Shown here: in pieces, positions 53,971 through 62,592 of the stretch | Position numbering within the stretch: the first letter of the stretch is position 1 | Layout of the letters: each line of letters begins with the position of its first letter | Source of the DNA: Acetobacteraceae bacterium | GTDB taxonomy: Bacteria; Pseudomonadota; Alphaproteobacteria; Acetobacterales; Acetobacteraceae | NCBI GenBank assembly: GCA_030041375.1 | Contig: JASHOA010000077.1 | Span: forward strand, 1-64,000 | DNA length: 64,000 nt | Reading direction: 5' to 3' | Notes under the pieces: generated by a model | Database searches by the model: none | Told to the model about the DNA's origin: nothing | The model's input: the letters and a program-made list of their open reading frames with translations, nothing else | Program-made: the position numbers and the translations under genes

Positions 53971-54475
53971 GGCGGGTCGGTCCGACGGTGGTCAGCACCC
54001 GAACCATCAGCGAGAGAACCCCGATGAAACCGGCTCCGTCGGCCGGCAGAACGGCCGCCCGCTATGAGCGGCACAAGCGATGGTCCTCTGGAGCGAGTGT
54101 TTGGTGACGAAAGCGCACCGGCCATTCGTTGCCCGGCTGACCGAGGGTGAAGCGATGAGCAATCTCTGCCGGGAGTTCGGTATCTCGGGGAAGACCGGCA
54201 CCTGATTTTCAACCGTTAATCGTTACAGGGAAGTGAGGCGCGGCGGCGGTCGACGACCGCTTCCGCCGGCCGGCACTGATCACCTCCACGAGCCCGCCCG
54301 CCCGCTGCGCGGCCCCGAAGCACTCGTCACCCATGTCTTGGGAACGAACTGGTGCTTGTCTGTCCGCCTGGATGTCCCCGAGACGTGACCAGACGCCAGG
54401 ACACAAACCTTGAATGGCGACATCGTGAACGGGTGCAGGAACCTCAGAGCGGGGAAATCTGCTAAGAGCGCCCAA
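53971..54475. other. 505-base gap with transposase debris
   Basis: Apart from the IS481-like fragment at 54080-54205 I see no gene. The part after 54240 has a minus-strand frame without family resemblance. The region just before 54476 should hold the asnB start signals, with only a weak ribosome binding site visible (GAGCG). Confidence 0.5.
54080..54205 (+). pseudogene. IS481-like transposase, N-terminal fragment
   Basis: A 41-codon piece from ATG 54080 contains FVARLTEGEAMSNLCREFGI followed by SGKTG, the helix-turn-helix start of IS481-type transposases (usually CREFGISRKTGYKIFNRY). After KTG the frame shifts: LIFNR is readable in the next frame and then stops. No catalytic domain or terminal repeats remain. 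It lies between the epimerase and asnB genes. Confidence 0.65.
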
Positions 54476-56431
54476 ATGTGTGGTCTTGCGGGAATCTTCC
54501 GCTCTCGGAATCGGGGCGGGCGGGCGAATCTCGAGCCCGTTTCGACCGGCCTTCTTCGCCGAATGACCGAAGCCATTGCCCACCGTGGTCCGGATGGCGA
54601 GGGGTACCATTTCGAGCCCGGTCTTGGTCTCGGATTTCGTCGCCTGGCGATCATCGATGTGGCCGGTGGACGCCAGCCTATGCAGAACGAGGATGGCTCG
54701 GTCATCTTCGTCTGCAATGGCGAGATATACAACTTTTCGTCGCTCCGCCGTGAATTGGAGGCACTTGGACACGGTTTTGCTACTCATTGCGATATCGAGA
54801 CAGTGATTCATGCCTGGGAAAGCTGGGGGATCGGTGCACTCAATCAGCTTACCGGGATGTATGCATTCGCGTTGTGGGATCGTCGGCAGGGTCGGCTGCT
54901 GCTCGTGCGTGACCGGCTGGGTGAGAAACCGCTTTACTATGCAACTGCTCCCGACGGATCCTTGGTTTTTGGGTCCGAAGTGCGCGCACTGGCGCCGGTC
55001 CCAGGCCTGCTCGATCGTCTCGATGCAACGGCGATCGAGGATTTCTTTGCCTACGGTTATGTACCGGACCCGGGCTCGATCTTCGCAGGCGTTCGGAAAC
55101 TGCCGGCAGGCCACTATCTACTGATCGAGGACGGCCGGCCGGTGCCGGAGCCCGTCCGGTATTGGAATGCAGCACCAAGAGGAGAGGTTCCGGCCGGAGG
55201 TGACTCTGCCGCCCAGTTACGCACGCGCCTTTCTTCTGCAGTGGGTACGCGGATGGTGGCGGATGTTCCTCTCGGTGCGTTCCTTTCGGGCGGGATCGAT
55301 TCGAGCACCGTGGTGGCGTTCGCTGCGCTCCAGCATGACTGTCCGCTCGATACCTTCACGGTCGGCTTTCCCGGTGCGGAGGACGAACGCGGCCCCGCGG
55401 GATTGATCGCCGCGCGTTATGGAGCGCTGCATCACACGGCAGTCTCCGAGCCATCGGATATCATCGCAGCTGCCGAGAATCTGGCGACGATCTTCGGAGA
55501 GCCATTCGGCGATCTTTCAGCGGTACCGACCTTCGCGGTGTCGGCGCTCGCACGCCGCCATGTGACAGTCGCGCTTTCCGGGGATGGCGGTGACGAGGTA
55601 TTCGGCGGCTACCGCCGCTATCGGTGGCATTGCCTCGGTGAGGCGGTACGCCGACACTTGCCAGCCTCCATTCGCAGGCGCGCGTTGCGGACGTTAGCGA
55701 GACTTTACCCTAAGCTCGACACAGCACCGCGCTGGTTGCGCGCAAAAAGCACGCTGACGGAACTGAGTCTCGAATCCGCACTGGGATATGCGCGCATGGT
55801 GTCCCATGTGCGGGACGAGAGCCGGCGTGGACTCTTCTCTGCGACCCTCTGCAAATGCCTCGACGGATATGATCCGGCCGCGCGCATTACTACGCTTGTC
55901 GACCAGTACGGCGACGCCCAGCCGCTGCAGCAGGCGCAGCACATTGACCTGACGACCTATCTACCAGGCGACATTCTCGTAAAGGTCGACCGCACCAGCA
56001 TGGCGAACGGCCTGGAAGTTCGTGCACCGTTCCTCGATCATGACCTGGTCGCATGGGGCCTGGGCCTGCCGACGTCGCTCAAGCGTCGAGGGAGCGCGGG
56101 CAAGATTGTATTGAAAGAAGCGATGGCGCCGCTTCTACCGAGCGAGATCATCAGTCGGAGCAAACAGGGATTTTCGGTTTCTCTTGCCACCCAACTACGT
56201 CGCGAACGGCCGCGGCTGGAGGCTCATTTACTCGGGCGTCCGATGCTGGAGAGCGGACTTTTCAATCGGTCGGCGCTGGTGCGGCTGATAGAGGAGCATG
56301 TCGATGGCCGCTTCGACCGCAGCCAGCCGCTCTGGTTGCTGCTGGTCTTTGCGGGATTCCTGGCGTACCGACAGGCCGGCGTAGAGCGGATCAATCCGGC
56401 AATTCGTGCGTCGGAGCCACACTTGGCATGA
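54476..56431 (+). CDS. AsnB-like glutamine-dependent amidotransferase
   Basis: 651 residues from ATG 54476, placing Cys 2 at the N-terminus as required for class II glutamine amidotransferases. The GATase domain (about 1-200) shows MCGLAGIF, IAHRGPDGEGY, FRRLAIIDVAGGRQPM and CNGEIYNF. The synthetase domain has the ATP pyrophosphatase loop FLSGGIDSSTVVAFAAL and VALSGDGGDEVFGGYRRY. It forms an amide from a carboxylate, ammonia coming from glutamine. Length and context match polysaccharide-cluster amidotransferases more than housekeeping asparagine synthetase, so amidation of a uronic acid or an amino-acid substituent is plausible. No tRNA-linked genes nearby. Confidence 0.88.
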   Translation: MCGLAGIFRSRNRGGRANLEPVSTGLLRRMTEAIAHRGPDGEGYHFEPGLGLGFRRLAIIDVAGGRQPMQNEDGSVIFVCNGEIYNFSSLRRELEALGHGFATHCDIETVIHAWESWGIGALNQLTGMYAFALWDRRQGRLLLVRDRLGEKPLYYATAPDGSLVFGSEVRALAPVPGLLDRLDATAIEDFFAYGYVPDPGSIFAGVRKLPAGHYLLIEDGRPVPEPVRYWNAAPRGEVPAGGDSAAQLRTRLSSAVGTRMVADVPLGAFLSGGIDSSTVVAFAALQHDCPLDTFTVGFPGAEDERGPAGLIAARYGALHHTAVSEPSDIIAAAENLATIFGEPFGDLSAVPTFAVSALARRHVTVALSGDGGDEVFGGYRRYRWHCLGEAVRRHLPASIRRRALRTLARLYPKLDTAPRWLRAKSTLTELSLESALGYARMVSHVRDESRRGLFSATLCKCLDGYDPAARITTLVDQYGDAQPLQQAQHIDLTTYLPGDILVKVDRTSMANGLEVRAPFLDHDLVAWGLGLPTSLKRRGSAGKIVLKEAMAPLLPSEIISRSKQGFSVSLATQLRRERPRLEAHLLGRPMLESGLFNRSALVRLIEEHVDGRFDRSQPLWLLLVFAGFLAYRQAGVERINPAIRASEPHLA

Positions 56432-57625
56432 ATGTGAAATGGCGTGGGGCGCCAGAGTCCGCTCTAACGAGAAGCGCCGGCTCACTGCGTGGTCAGCGCG
56501 AATAAATCCTGCACAGTGTGAGACGAGTGGCCGATCATCCGCAGCGATCAACCCGACTGCGGTCTCTGCGACACGAAATTTTTGATTGACCTGCAGCGGT
56601 CGGTCGGCATGGGCATTCTGAGTGCGATCCATGGTCGCACATCAGGCGGGTTGGTTGGGAATCAATCATAGATCCCGCGCTAGACACTATTTCTTGCCTG
56701 AGTCGTAATGACCATTCTCATCAGCACATCAAAGTCGGTGGTGTTGAATATCGACACGAGACTGCCATCAGCAGGAGGGTTCGGCTGCAGGTTCCGCGCC
56801 GTACTACTTCGCTTGCGCGGGCTCATTGGCGCGCCAGCAGGGCCAGTACGCCCGCCCCGTCATGCCACCATCTTGGCATTCGTCGCGTAGCCGGCGACCA
56901 ACACAGGTGCGCTCCCGCGTCGCTCGGGGACGAGCTCGAGTAGGCGTCATTGTTCGAGCGCTACTATGAAGAACTCATGCCACGGTGCCCCTCCCATGGC
57001 GGATAAGTATCGCGCCACCACACTTAGGAACCAGGCATCTCACCCCGACGACGAACGCCTTTTGGCCGGCTGGTAGAGCATGCATCGGATCTGCTTGCGG
57101 TGACAGGACGCGTCAGTCGTTGGAATCTGATGCGCGGGAGAGCGGCCTGGTGTCAGAGCGTCCACTCTCTCGTCCGCCTTGCTTTCGCGGCGGGGCTTCA
57201 CGGCCGCGGCATGCTCGGCGAGAATAGCGCGATCACCGCCAAGCCAGCTTTCGGGCTTTGTCGCTCCACGCCGCTCGGTTGAATTTAGCTCCCGATCGTG
57301 GCAATTCTATAACCTCTGGTTGCGGATGAGGGCAAAGGAACAAGGCGCCGTGCGCTGGTCCCGATTGATGGGCCGATTTCGCGCTGGCAATGCGGTTGGG
57401 CGCTCAGAGGCGGTGGCATCTCGGCGGACGGCGGGTTTCGCTGGGGGCTCTACCGCTGGGCCGGTTCCGCCGGGTCGCGGAGCCACTGTTGCAGCGGCCC
57501 TCGGGACGGTTGTCCAACCAGCTCAGTCCTCTTGCGTATCTATCTGGCCAAGCAGGTCAGGGGTCCACGATGCGAAGGCGAATCTTCCATTCCCCAGCAC
57601 TGGACCAAGCGGCCATCGAGCGCGG
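56432..57625. other. About 1.2 kb of decayed sequence
   Basis: No intact gene. Short readable pieces suggest old gene debris: LFERYYEELM at 56950-56979 resembles the N-terminus of FecI-type ECF sigma factors but is followed by unrelated sequence and a stop. Other open frames (for example 57179 onward) have no ribosome binding site and change character at 57,590, where radC-like sequence begins. I saw no tRNA. Confidence 0.5.
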
Positions 57626-58090
57626 ATGCGCGACGAACTTCTCTCGCGCGGTCCAGATGCACTGGTCGATTATGGGCTCCTCGAAATGCTGCTATTCTTT
57701 GCCATGCCGAACGGCGAGACCAAACCGCTTGCGAAAGCGCTGATCAATCAGTTCGGGAGCTTTGCTGACGTGGTTGCTGCACCGCCGGATGAACTTCTTT
57801 CGGTTCGTGGGCTCGGTGTGCATAGTGTTGCAGCGATCAAGCTCGTGCAGGCTGCCGCGGTTCGGCTTTCCCGCACTCAGGTACTGGACCAGCGAGCACT
57901 CGATTCCAGTGCGACGGCGCTGATCCTTGTGCATAATCGCCCAAGCGGCGATTCGACGCCATCGCGTCAGGACATCGAGATGACGCGAGAAGTCGAAGGG
58001 GCTGGCAAGTTCCTTTCGGTGGTCCTGCACGATCGCATCATCGTGGGTAAGGGAAAATGGACGAGTTTCCGCCAGCACGGTTTTTTGTAG
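57590..58090 (+). pseudogene. radC: Damaged radC (JAB1/MPN domain protein)
   Basis: RadC-like sequence starts near GPSGHRARMRDELLSRG; the first ATG in it is 57626, and no proper start is found upstream. The helix-hairpin-helix half is good (DYGLLEMLLFFAMP, KPLAKALINQFGSFADVVAA, VRGLGVHSVAAIKLVQAAA). After VLDQ about 60 residues are missing, including the usual catalytic Glu region, and the frame joins RALDSSATALILVHNRPSGD. The zinc motif HNHPSGD reads HNRPSGD, so a metal ligand is lost. The tail (VLHDRIIVGKGKWTSFRQ) is present. Intact RadC is about 220-250 residues. I judge it inactive. Confidence 0.75.
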
Positions 58091-58399
58091 AGCGGACGAT
58101 CGCATACCGAGGAACGGCGCGGACGTCCCATCTGCCATGGCACCTGCCAACTCCGCGCCACCGGGATCACGCCGGCTTTCCTTTTCAGGTCCTTGCCACG
58201 CAAGGCACCGGCGGCGAGCCTTTTTGCAGACGGAGTCAAGACCGCAGGCCGCACGGTGGCGGGCATCGTACCCAGCTTTGCGATGGCGTCCCGCAGCGCG
58301 ACCGAGAATGCGGCCATCAAATCAGCTACGGCCACTTGTACCGCAGCCGATGAGCGCCGGTAACGGGTGCCGGCACGTTCCAGCCTGGGCCATTGCCGC
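58091..58399. other. Gap between radC remnant and LD-carboxypeptidase gene
   Basis: 309 bases. A minus-strand frame crosses it (about 57967-58434) containing ALRDAIAKLGTMPATVRPAV and RLAAGALRGKDLKRKAGVIP, which reads like real protein rather than noise. Because it overlaps both radC and the start of the next gene it is probably a fragment of a mobile gene. I cannot name it. This is my proposed right edge of the island. Confidence 0.4.
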
Positions 58400-59290
58400 A
58401 TGATTCTTCGAGCCGGAGATGCGGTCGCGATCATTGCGCCCGCGGCCCAATCTGCTGATGCTGACGCCGAATTGATCGACCATGCGGTCGACGTGCTGGA
58501 GGGATGGGGTCTCTCTGTGCGGGTCAGGATCGAAAGGACGCACCATTTCTACCTTGCTGGCACGGACCGAGCACGAGCAGGGCATCTGCAGGATGCGTTG
58601 AAGGATCCCGCCACGCGCGCGATCTTCGCCGCTCGTGGAGGATATGGCTGCATGCGATTGTTCGCACATTTTGATGCGACCATTATGCCTACGGAGAAGA
58701 TTCTGGTCGGATACAGCGATCTCACGGCACTCCACCTGGCAGCTTCCAAACTTTGGCCACGGGTCGAGTTGCTTCATGGCCCCAATGTGGCAACCCGACA
58801 ATTTCTCGATCCGGGACCTTCGGCTGAAGCCAATCGCGCTGCGTTGCACGACGCCCTCTTCGCCCCCGTGTACGAGGTTGATATCCCGGTGGAGTTCTTG
58901 CGGGCAGGATCGGCAAGCGGGCCGCTTCGCGGAGGTTGCCTCTCGCTTGTCGCCGCGACCCTCGGATCGCGATTTGCTCCGGCAACGGAGGGGGCGATTC
59001 TCCTTCTCGAAGATGTCGACGAGGTGCCCTACCGCATCGATCGGCTGCTTGTTCAGCTCCGCAACGCTGGTCTCTTTACCGATGTTGCCGGCGTTGTGTT
59101 CGGCGTCATGCCGGATTGCGTTGACGGCAAAAATGACCTTCGCGCCATTATCCTGGATGTGCTGGCAGGCTATGGGTTCCCGATCGCCTTCGGCCTTCCG
59201 GCGGGGCACGGAGACAACAATGTTGCGCTGCTGCTCGGGAGTCCTGCCACACTGGACGGTGCTGCAGGGCGATTCCAACTTCGTCGATGA
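58400..59290 (+). CDS. ldcA: LD-carboxypeptidase (peptidase family S66)
   Basis: Removes the terminal D-Ala from tetrapeptides released in peptidoglycan recycling, in the cytosol. 296 residues from ATG 58400. The catalytic Ser lies in LVGYSDLTALHLA, the Glu in ILLLEDVDEVPYRID, and the His in GLPAGHGDNNVALLLG; GDAVAIIAPAAQSAD at the N-terminus and IFAARGGYGCMRLF are also typical. MccF-type immunity proteins share the fold, but order and length favour LdcA. It converges with moaB, seven bases apart. Confidence 0.9.
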   Translation: MILRAGDAVAIIAPAAQSADADAELIDHAVDVLEGWGLSVRVRIERTHHFYLAGTDRARAGHLQDALKDPATRAIFAARGGYGCMRLFAHFDATIMPTEKILVGYSDLTALHLAASKLWPRVELLHGPNVATRQFLDPGPSAEANRAALHDALFAPVYEVDIPVEFLRAGSASGPLRGGCLSLVAATLGSRFAPATEGAILLLEDVDEVPYRIDRLLVQLRNAGLFTDVAGVVFGVMPDCVDGKNDLRAIILDVLAGYGFPIAFGLPAGHGDNNVALLLGSPATLDGAAGRFQLRR

Positions 59291-59297
59291 AGGGAGT

Positions 59298-59846
59298 TCA
59301 GTCTGCCGCGGCCGTGCGATGCTCCATCAAGCGCGGCATGAGCTCAACGAGATTGCAGGGTCGGTGGCGGCTGTCGAGCTGATAGAGGAGAATGTCGTCC
59401 CACGCGTCCTTAACTGCGTTGGGGCTGCCAGGCAGTGCGAAGAGGTACGTTCCGCCTGCAACTCCGCCAAGTGCGCGCGACTGGATAGTGGAAGTGCGGA
59501 TCTTGTTGTAGCTGAGCATGCGAAACAGCTCTCCGAAGCCCTCGATCTCCTTTTCGAGAACTCGTTGGAATACCTCGGGCGTCACGTCGCGTCCCGTGAT
59601 TCCGGTGCCGCCGGAACTGATGATAACGTCGATTGCGGGATCGGCGATCCAGATGCGAAGCTTACTTTCGATTCGGTCAGGATCGTCAGGCTCGATTGCG
59701 CGCGCGATCAATCTGTGGCCTGCTCTGGCGATTCGCTCGGCAAGAGCATCGCCGGAAGTATCATTCTGTGAGGTGCGGGTGTCGGAAACGGTTAGTATGG
59801 CGATGTTGATGGGCTGAAACTGACGGCTTTCATCGATGCCGGCCAT
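59298..59846 (-). CDS. moaB: Molybdenum cofactor biosynthesis protein MoaB
   Basis: MoaB-type molybdopterin adenylyltransferase fold. 182 residues: INIAILTVSDTRTSQNDTSG, IISSGGTGITGRDVTPEVFQ (substrate loop with GGTG and Asp) and ALPGSPNAVKDAWDDIL. This could serve the molybdenum hydroxylase IorAB encoded in the same window. It lies 24 bases after the lytic transglycosylase gene on the same strand. Length is as expected. Confidence 0.93.
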   Translation of the reverse strand: MAGIDESRQFQPINIAILTVSDTRTSQNDTSGDALAERIARAGHRLIARAIEPDDPDRIESKLRIWIADPAIDVIISSGGTGITGRDVTPEVFQRVLEKEIEGFGELFRMLSYNKIRTSTIQSRALGGVAGGTYLFALPGSPNAVKDAWDDILLYQLDSRHRPCNLVELMPRLMEHRTAAAD

Positions 59847-59870
59847 AGAAGGCTCCCCAGGCTAACTATC

Positions 59871-61694
59871 TTAGTGCAGGATATCCACCGCCAGCGTCAT
59901 TCTGCCCGGATCTTCCTCGGCCGTGAAGCGCGGGAATTGCCCCTGTGCCAATGAATCGAGGCTTGGTTCCGGCAAGCCGAGGCGTTCGGCATAAAGCCAA
60001 GTATAGGTCAGCGTTGCTTCGACGAAATGCCGGGTTTGACCATTTGGAATCGCTGCGATGAAGAGCAGCGGGTCCCCCTGATCGCGAATTGATCGGACCC
60101 AGGATGCGAAGTTCCCTGGCCCGCCATTATAGCTGCCAAGGACCTTCAGGAGGTCCTGCTGCACACTCGCCTGCCCAGCGAGGTAGGTAATATAGCGTTG
60201 GCCAAGCTCGAGATTAACGGCCGGATTATCGAGAGGGCTCCCCCAATGCCCTGCCACGGCGGCCGCTGTACTTGGCATGAGTTGCATCAACCCGCGTGCG
60301 CCTGTCCGAGAAACAGCGCTTGCGTCGAAGTTGGATTCCAACCTCGTCAGCGCATAAACGAGTGCCGGATCGACCGTGAAGCCGCCTGCCGGTGAGAGTA
60401 ACGGTGGGGCTGGTACGGGCGGCCTGGCCAACTTGTGTTCGGGTGTCGCCGAGAGGAGCTCAGAAATACGTGCGGCGAGGCCGAGCAGTCCGGAGTGGGA
60501 GGCAACCAACACGACGGCTCTTCCGAACTCGTTGTCGGATCGGATTTCGGGCCAGAGGGTGGCGAGTTCGACCTCGGCCAACCCGGGTTGGCCGACCTGT
60601 AGGAGGGCGAAGGCGCGCCAACCGGCGGCGGTCGCAGCCACCGCGTCTATATCGGCTTCACCGAGGGTCGGCCGACCCCCACCCGGATCGAGACCGTATC
60701 CGAGCATGCGTGCGGCCAGTAGCCCATAGAAACACTGCCGCTCAGCGGCTGCGCGTTGGATCCAGGCCAACCACTGGGTGGGATGATTGAGGTGCAGTTC
60801 CGCACGCGCCATCCAGAATGAAGCGGCGGCAACCAAAGGCGGCCTTGCGTCGTTTGCTTCAGCGGCAGCTTTGAAAAAGTCGTGCGCAGTGTCAACTTGG
60901 CCGAGACGCCAAGCGGCGAGCGCTGCGACATAGGCGGCGGCACCGTCTGCCCGACCAGCCGCGCGGCTTGCCGCGCCCGCGAGCGCGAGCGCCTCACGAT
61001 CCTCGTTCTGCGTGAAAAGTGCACGGGCTACGATTGCCTTCAGCGCGGCCACATGCGCTGCCGTCAAGCCGTGAGTGGCAGCTATGAGTGAGAGTGCTGA
61101 GCCGATTTCACCGGCGGCGGCGCGATCTGCAACGGACACCGCCAAAGCGGAGATTCCGTCCGTTTCGGCTTCCACGGGGCTGGAGATGCATGTTTCCTCC
61201 GGCCCGGATGCGAAGATTGGCGAAGGCAACCCAACAACCTTAGGCGGCGGAGGTAGAGGTGCCCTTCGCGGGAGCTTGCGCAGAAGCAATTCATAGATCG
61301 CCGGTGCCGGCGCTTGCTCGCCATATTGCTGGAGCCATGATTCAAGTTGCGCCGGGGTCGTGACAGTGTAAGGACCCAGGTATCGTTGGGCCAAGAGGCT
61401 GCCGACCAGTGTTCTGTCCGAAAGAGCGTCGGTTGCCTTGCGGGCCGCGGCAATCCGTCCTTGCCTTTGGAGTGAAAAGATTAAGCGAACTGCTGCCGCT
61501 TGACTTGGCGAAAGCGGTTGAGGCAACGCAATCTCGGCGCCATTCGGTGGCACGGATCGCGGCACGGCCATGGCAGTTTGCGGGAGACTTTGTGCGTGCA
61601 CGGCAGAAGCGGTGGCACCGGCCACTAAAGCGGCTCCGGCGATCATCGCCCGGGCAGCGAATACGCGGGAAATCGTCTGACCAGCCACAAGCAT
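59871..61694 (-). CDS. Soluble lytic murein transglycosylase (Slt family)
   Basis: Cleaves glycan strands to 1,6-anhydroMurNAc products in the periplasm. 607 residues from ATG 61694, giving a signal peptide (VFAARAMIAGAALVAGATAS with Ala-x-Ala type cleavage before QSLPQ). The long middle is made of helical repeats, as in Slt70. The C-terminal catalytic domain has DPALVYALTRLESNFDASAV with the catalytic Glu, RTGARGLMQLMPSTAAAVAG and YNGGPGNFASWV. An in-frame ATG at 61778 would put 28 residues before the signal peptide and is less likely. Confidence 0.92.
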   Translation of the reverse strand: MLVAGQTISRVFAARAMIAGAALVAGATASAVHAQSLPQTAMAVPRSVPPNGAEIALPQPLSPSQAAAVRLIFSLQRQGRIAAARKATDALSDRTLVGSLLAQRYLGPYTVTTPAQLESWLQQYGEQAPAPAIYELLLRKLPRRAPLPPPPKVVGLPSPIFASGPEETCISSPVEAETDGISALAVSVADRAAAGEIGSALSLIAATHGLTAAHVAALKAIVARALFTQNEDREALALAGAASRAAGRADGAAAYVAALAAWRLGQVDTAHDFFKAAAEANDARPPLVAAASFWMARAELHLNHPTQWLAWIQRAAAERQCFYGLLAARMLGYGLDPGGGRPTLGEADIDAVAATAAGWRAFALLQVGQPGLAEVELATLWPEIRSDNEFGRAVVLVASHSGLLGLAARISELLSATPEHKLARPPVPAPPLLSPAGGFTVDPALVYALTRLESNFDASAVSRTGARGLMQLMPSTAAAVAGHWGSPLDNPAVNLELGQRYITYLAGQASVQQDLLKVLGSYNGGPGNFASWVRSIRDQGDPLLFIAAIPNGQTRHFVEATLTYTWLYAERLGLPEPSLDSLAQGQFPRFTAEEDPGRMTLAVDILH

Positions 61695-61806
61695 GGCTGG
61701 CGGCCCTACAGGGCGCAATCCTGTGAGGCAACCATCGTCGGGGAGACGAATCTCAAAATGTGAGATGCTGCAGCGCAAAACCGGGGGTTATCGTGGGATT
61801 TGGTGC

Positions 61807-61835
61807 TCACAAATTCGTGATCAGTAACTTTGTGA
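61807..61835. promoter_or_regulatory. Inverted repeat TCACAAA-N15-TTTGTGA
   Basis: TCACAAA (61807-61813) and TTTGTGA (61829-61835) form a perfect 7-bp dyad whose half-sites are centred 22 bases apart, two helical turns. It lies between the minus-strand transglycosylase and the uracil-DNA glycosylase genes, in an AT-richer stretch. It could be an operator for the transglycosylase or part of the glycosylase terminator; the sequence alone does not decide. Confidence 0.35.
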
Positions 61836-61852
61836 TGATCTAGGTCTGCGGC

Positions 61853-62590
61853 TCAGGAACTGAGGGTCCTGCGCAGCAGGAGCAAATCGCGCCAAGCGTC
61901 CCGCTTCGCTGCCGCAGTTCGCAAGAGATAGGCCGGATGATAGGTGGGCAATGCCGCAACCGGAGCCGGCAAGCCCGGCACATCCACTTTGGTCCACCGC
62001 CCGCGCAGCCGACTGATACCTTGCGTCGTTCCGGTCAGCGCACGCGTTGCCATTGCCCCGAGGAGGAGAACGTAACGAGGCCGCAGGAGTACGAGATGGC
62101 GGATGAGGAACGGAAGGCAGAGCGCTATCTCCTGATCGGTTGGCGTCCGATTGCCCGGCGGGCGCCAGGGTAATATATTGGTTATCAAGAATTTTCGCCG
62201 GTCGAGTCCGATGCTGGCCAACATCGTATCAAGAAGCTGGCCAGACGGTCCGACGAACGGCAGTCCGGAGCGATCCTCTTCGGCGCCGGGAGCCTCCCCG
62301 ATCAACACCAGCCCCGCATCCGGATTACCATCAGCGAAGACAAGATTGGTCGCGGTGGCACGGAGCACGCAGCCATCGAAATCGGCCAACCTCCGGCGCA
62401 GTTCGTCCCGGGTCGCTGCACTGTTCGCCAACTTCCAAGCTCGCGCAGTTGCACCATCCTCGGGGATGCCCGGCCGCGCTACCGCCTCAAGAGGAGGGGG
62501 CAGCGGGGTGAGCTGATCCCGCGGAGTTGTCGCCAGCGCCTCATCAACTCCCCACGCGAGATGCAGCCGTAGGGCTGCGCATGCGTCCAT
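61853..62590 (-). CDS. Uracil-DNA glycosylase, family 4-like
   Basis: Removes uracil from DNA. 245 residues. Motifs: CVLRATATNLVFADGNP, the catalytic loop LIGEAPGAEEDRSGLPFVGP with SGQLLDTML, FLITNILPWRPPGNRTPTDQ and the second motif LPTYHPAYLLR. The first 90 residues are alphaproteobacterial-type extension with one Cys before the core; I do not see the full set of four cysteines of the Fe-S-bearing archaeal-type enzymes, so the cluster may be absent. It begins two bases after the 149-residue gene, so they are one transcript. Confidence 0.92.
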   Translation of the reverse strand: MDACAALRLHLAWGVDEALATTPRDQLTPLPPPLEAVARPGIPEDGATARAWKLANSAATRDELRRRLADFDGCVLRATATNLVFADGNPDAGLVLIGEAPGAEEDRSGLPFVGPSGQLLDTMLASIGLDRRKFLITNILPWRPPGNRTPTDQEIALCLPFLIRHLVLLRPRYVLLLGAMATRALTGTTQGISRLRGRWTKVDVPGLPAPVAALPTYHPAYLLRTAAAKRDAWRDLLLLRRTLSS

Positions 62591-62592
62591 TG

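Noticed and set aside
54476-56431. Housekeeping asparagine synthetase
   Set aside because: The family is right, but placement at the end of a polysaccharide operon and the 651-residue length favour a glycan-linked amidotransferase; kept as an alternative rather than the call.
43680-56431. Exosortase/PEP-CTERM locus
   Set aside because: FemAB-like, AsnB-like, deacetylase and GT4 genes occur in such loci, but no exosortase, PEP-CTERM protein, Wzc-like kinase or polysaccharide export gene is in the window.
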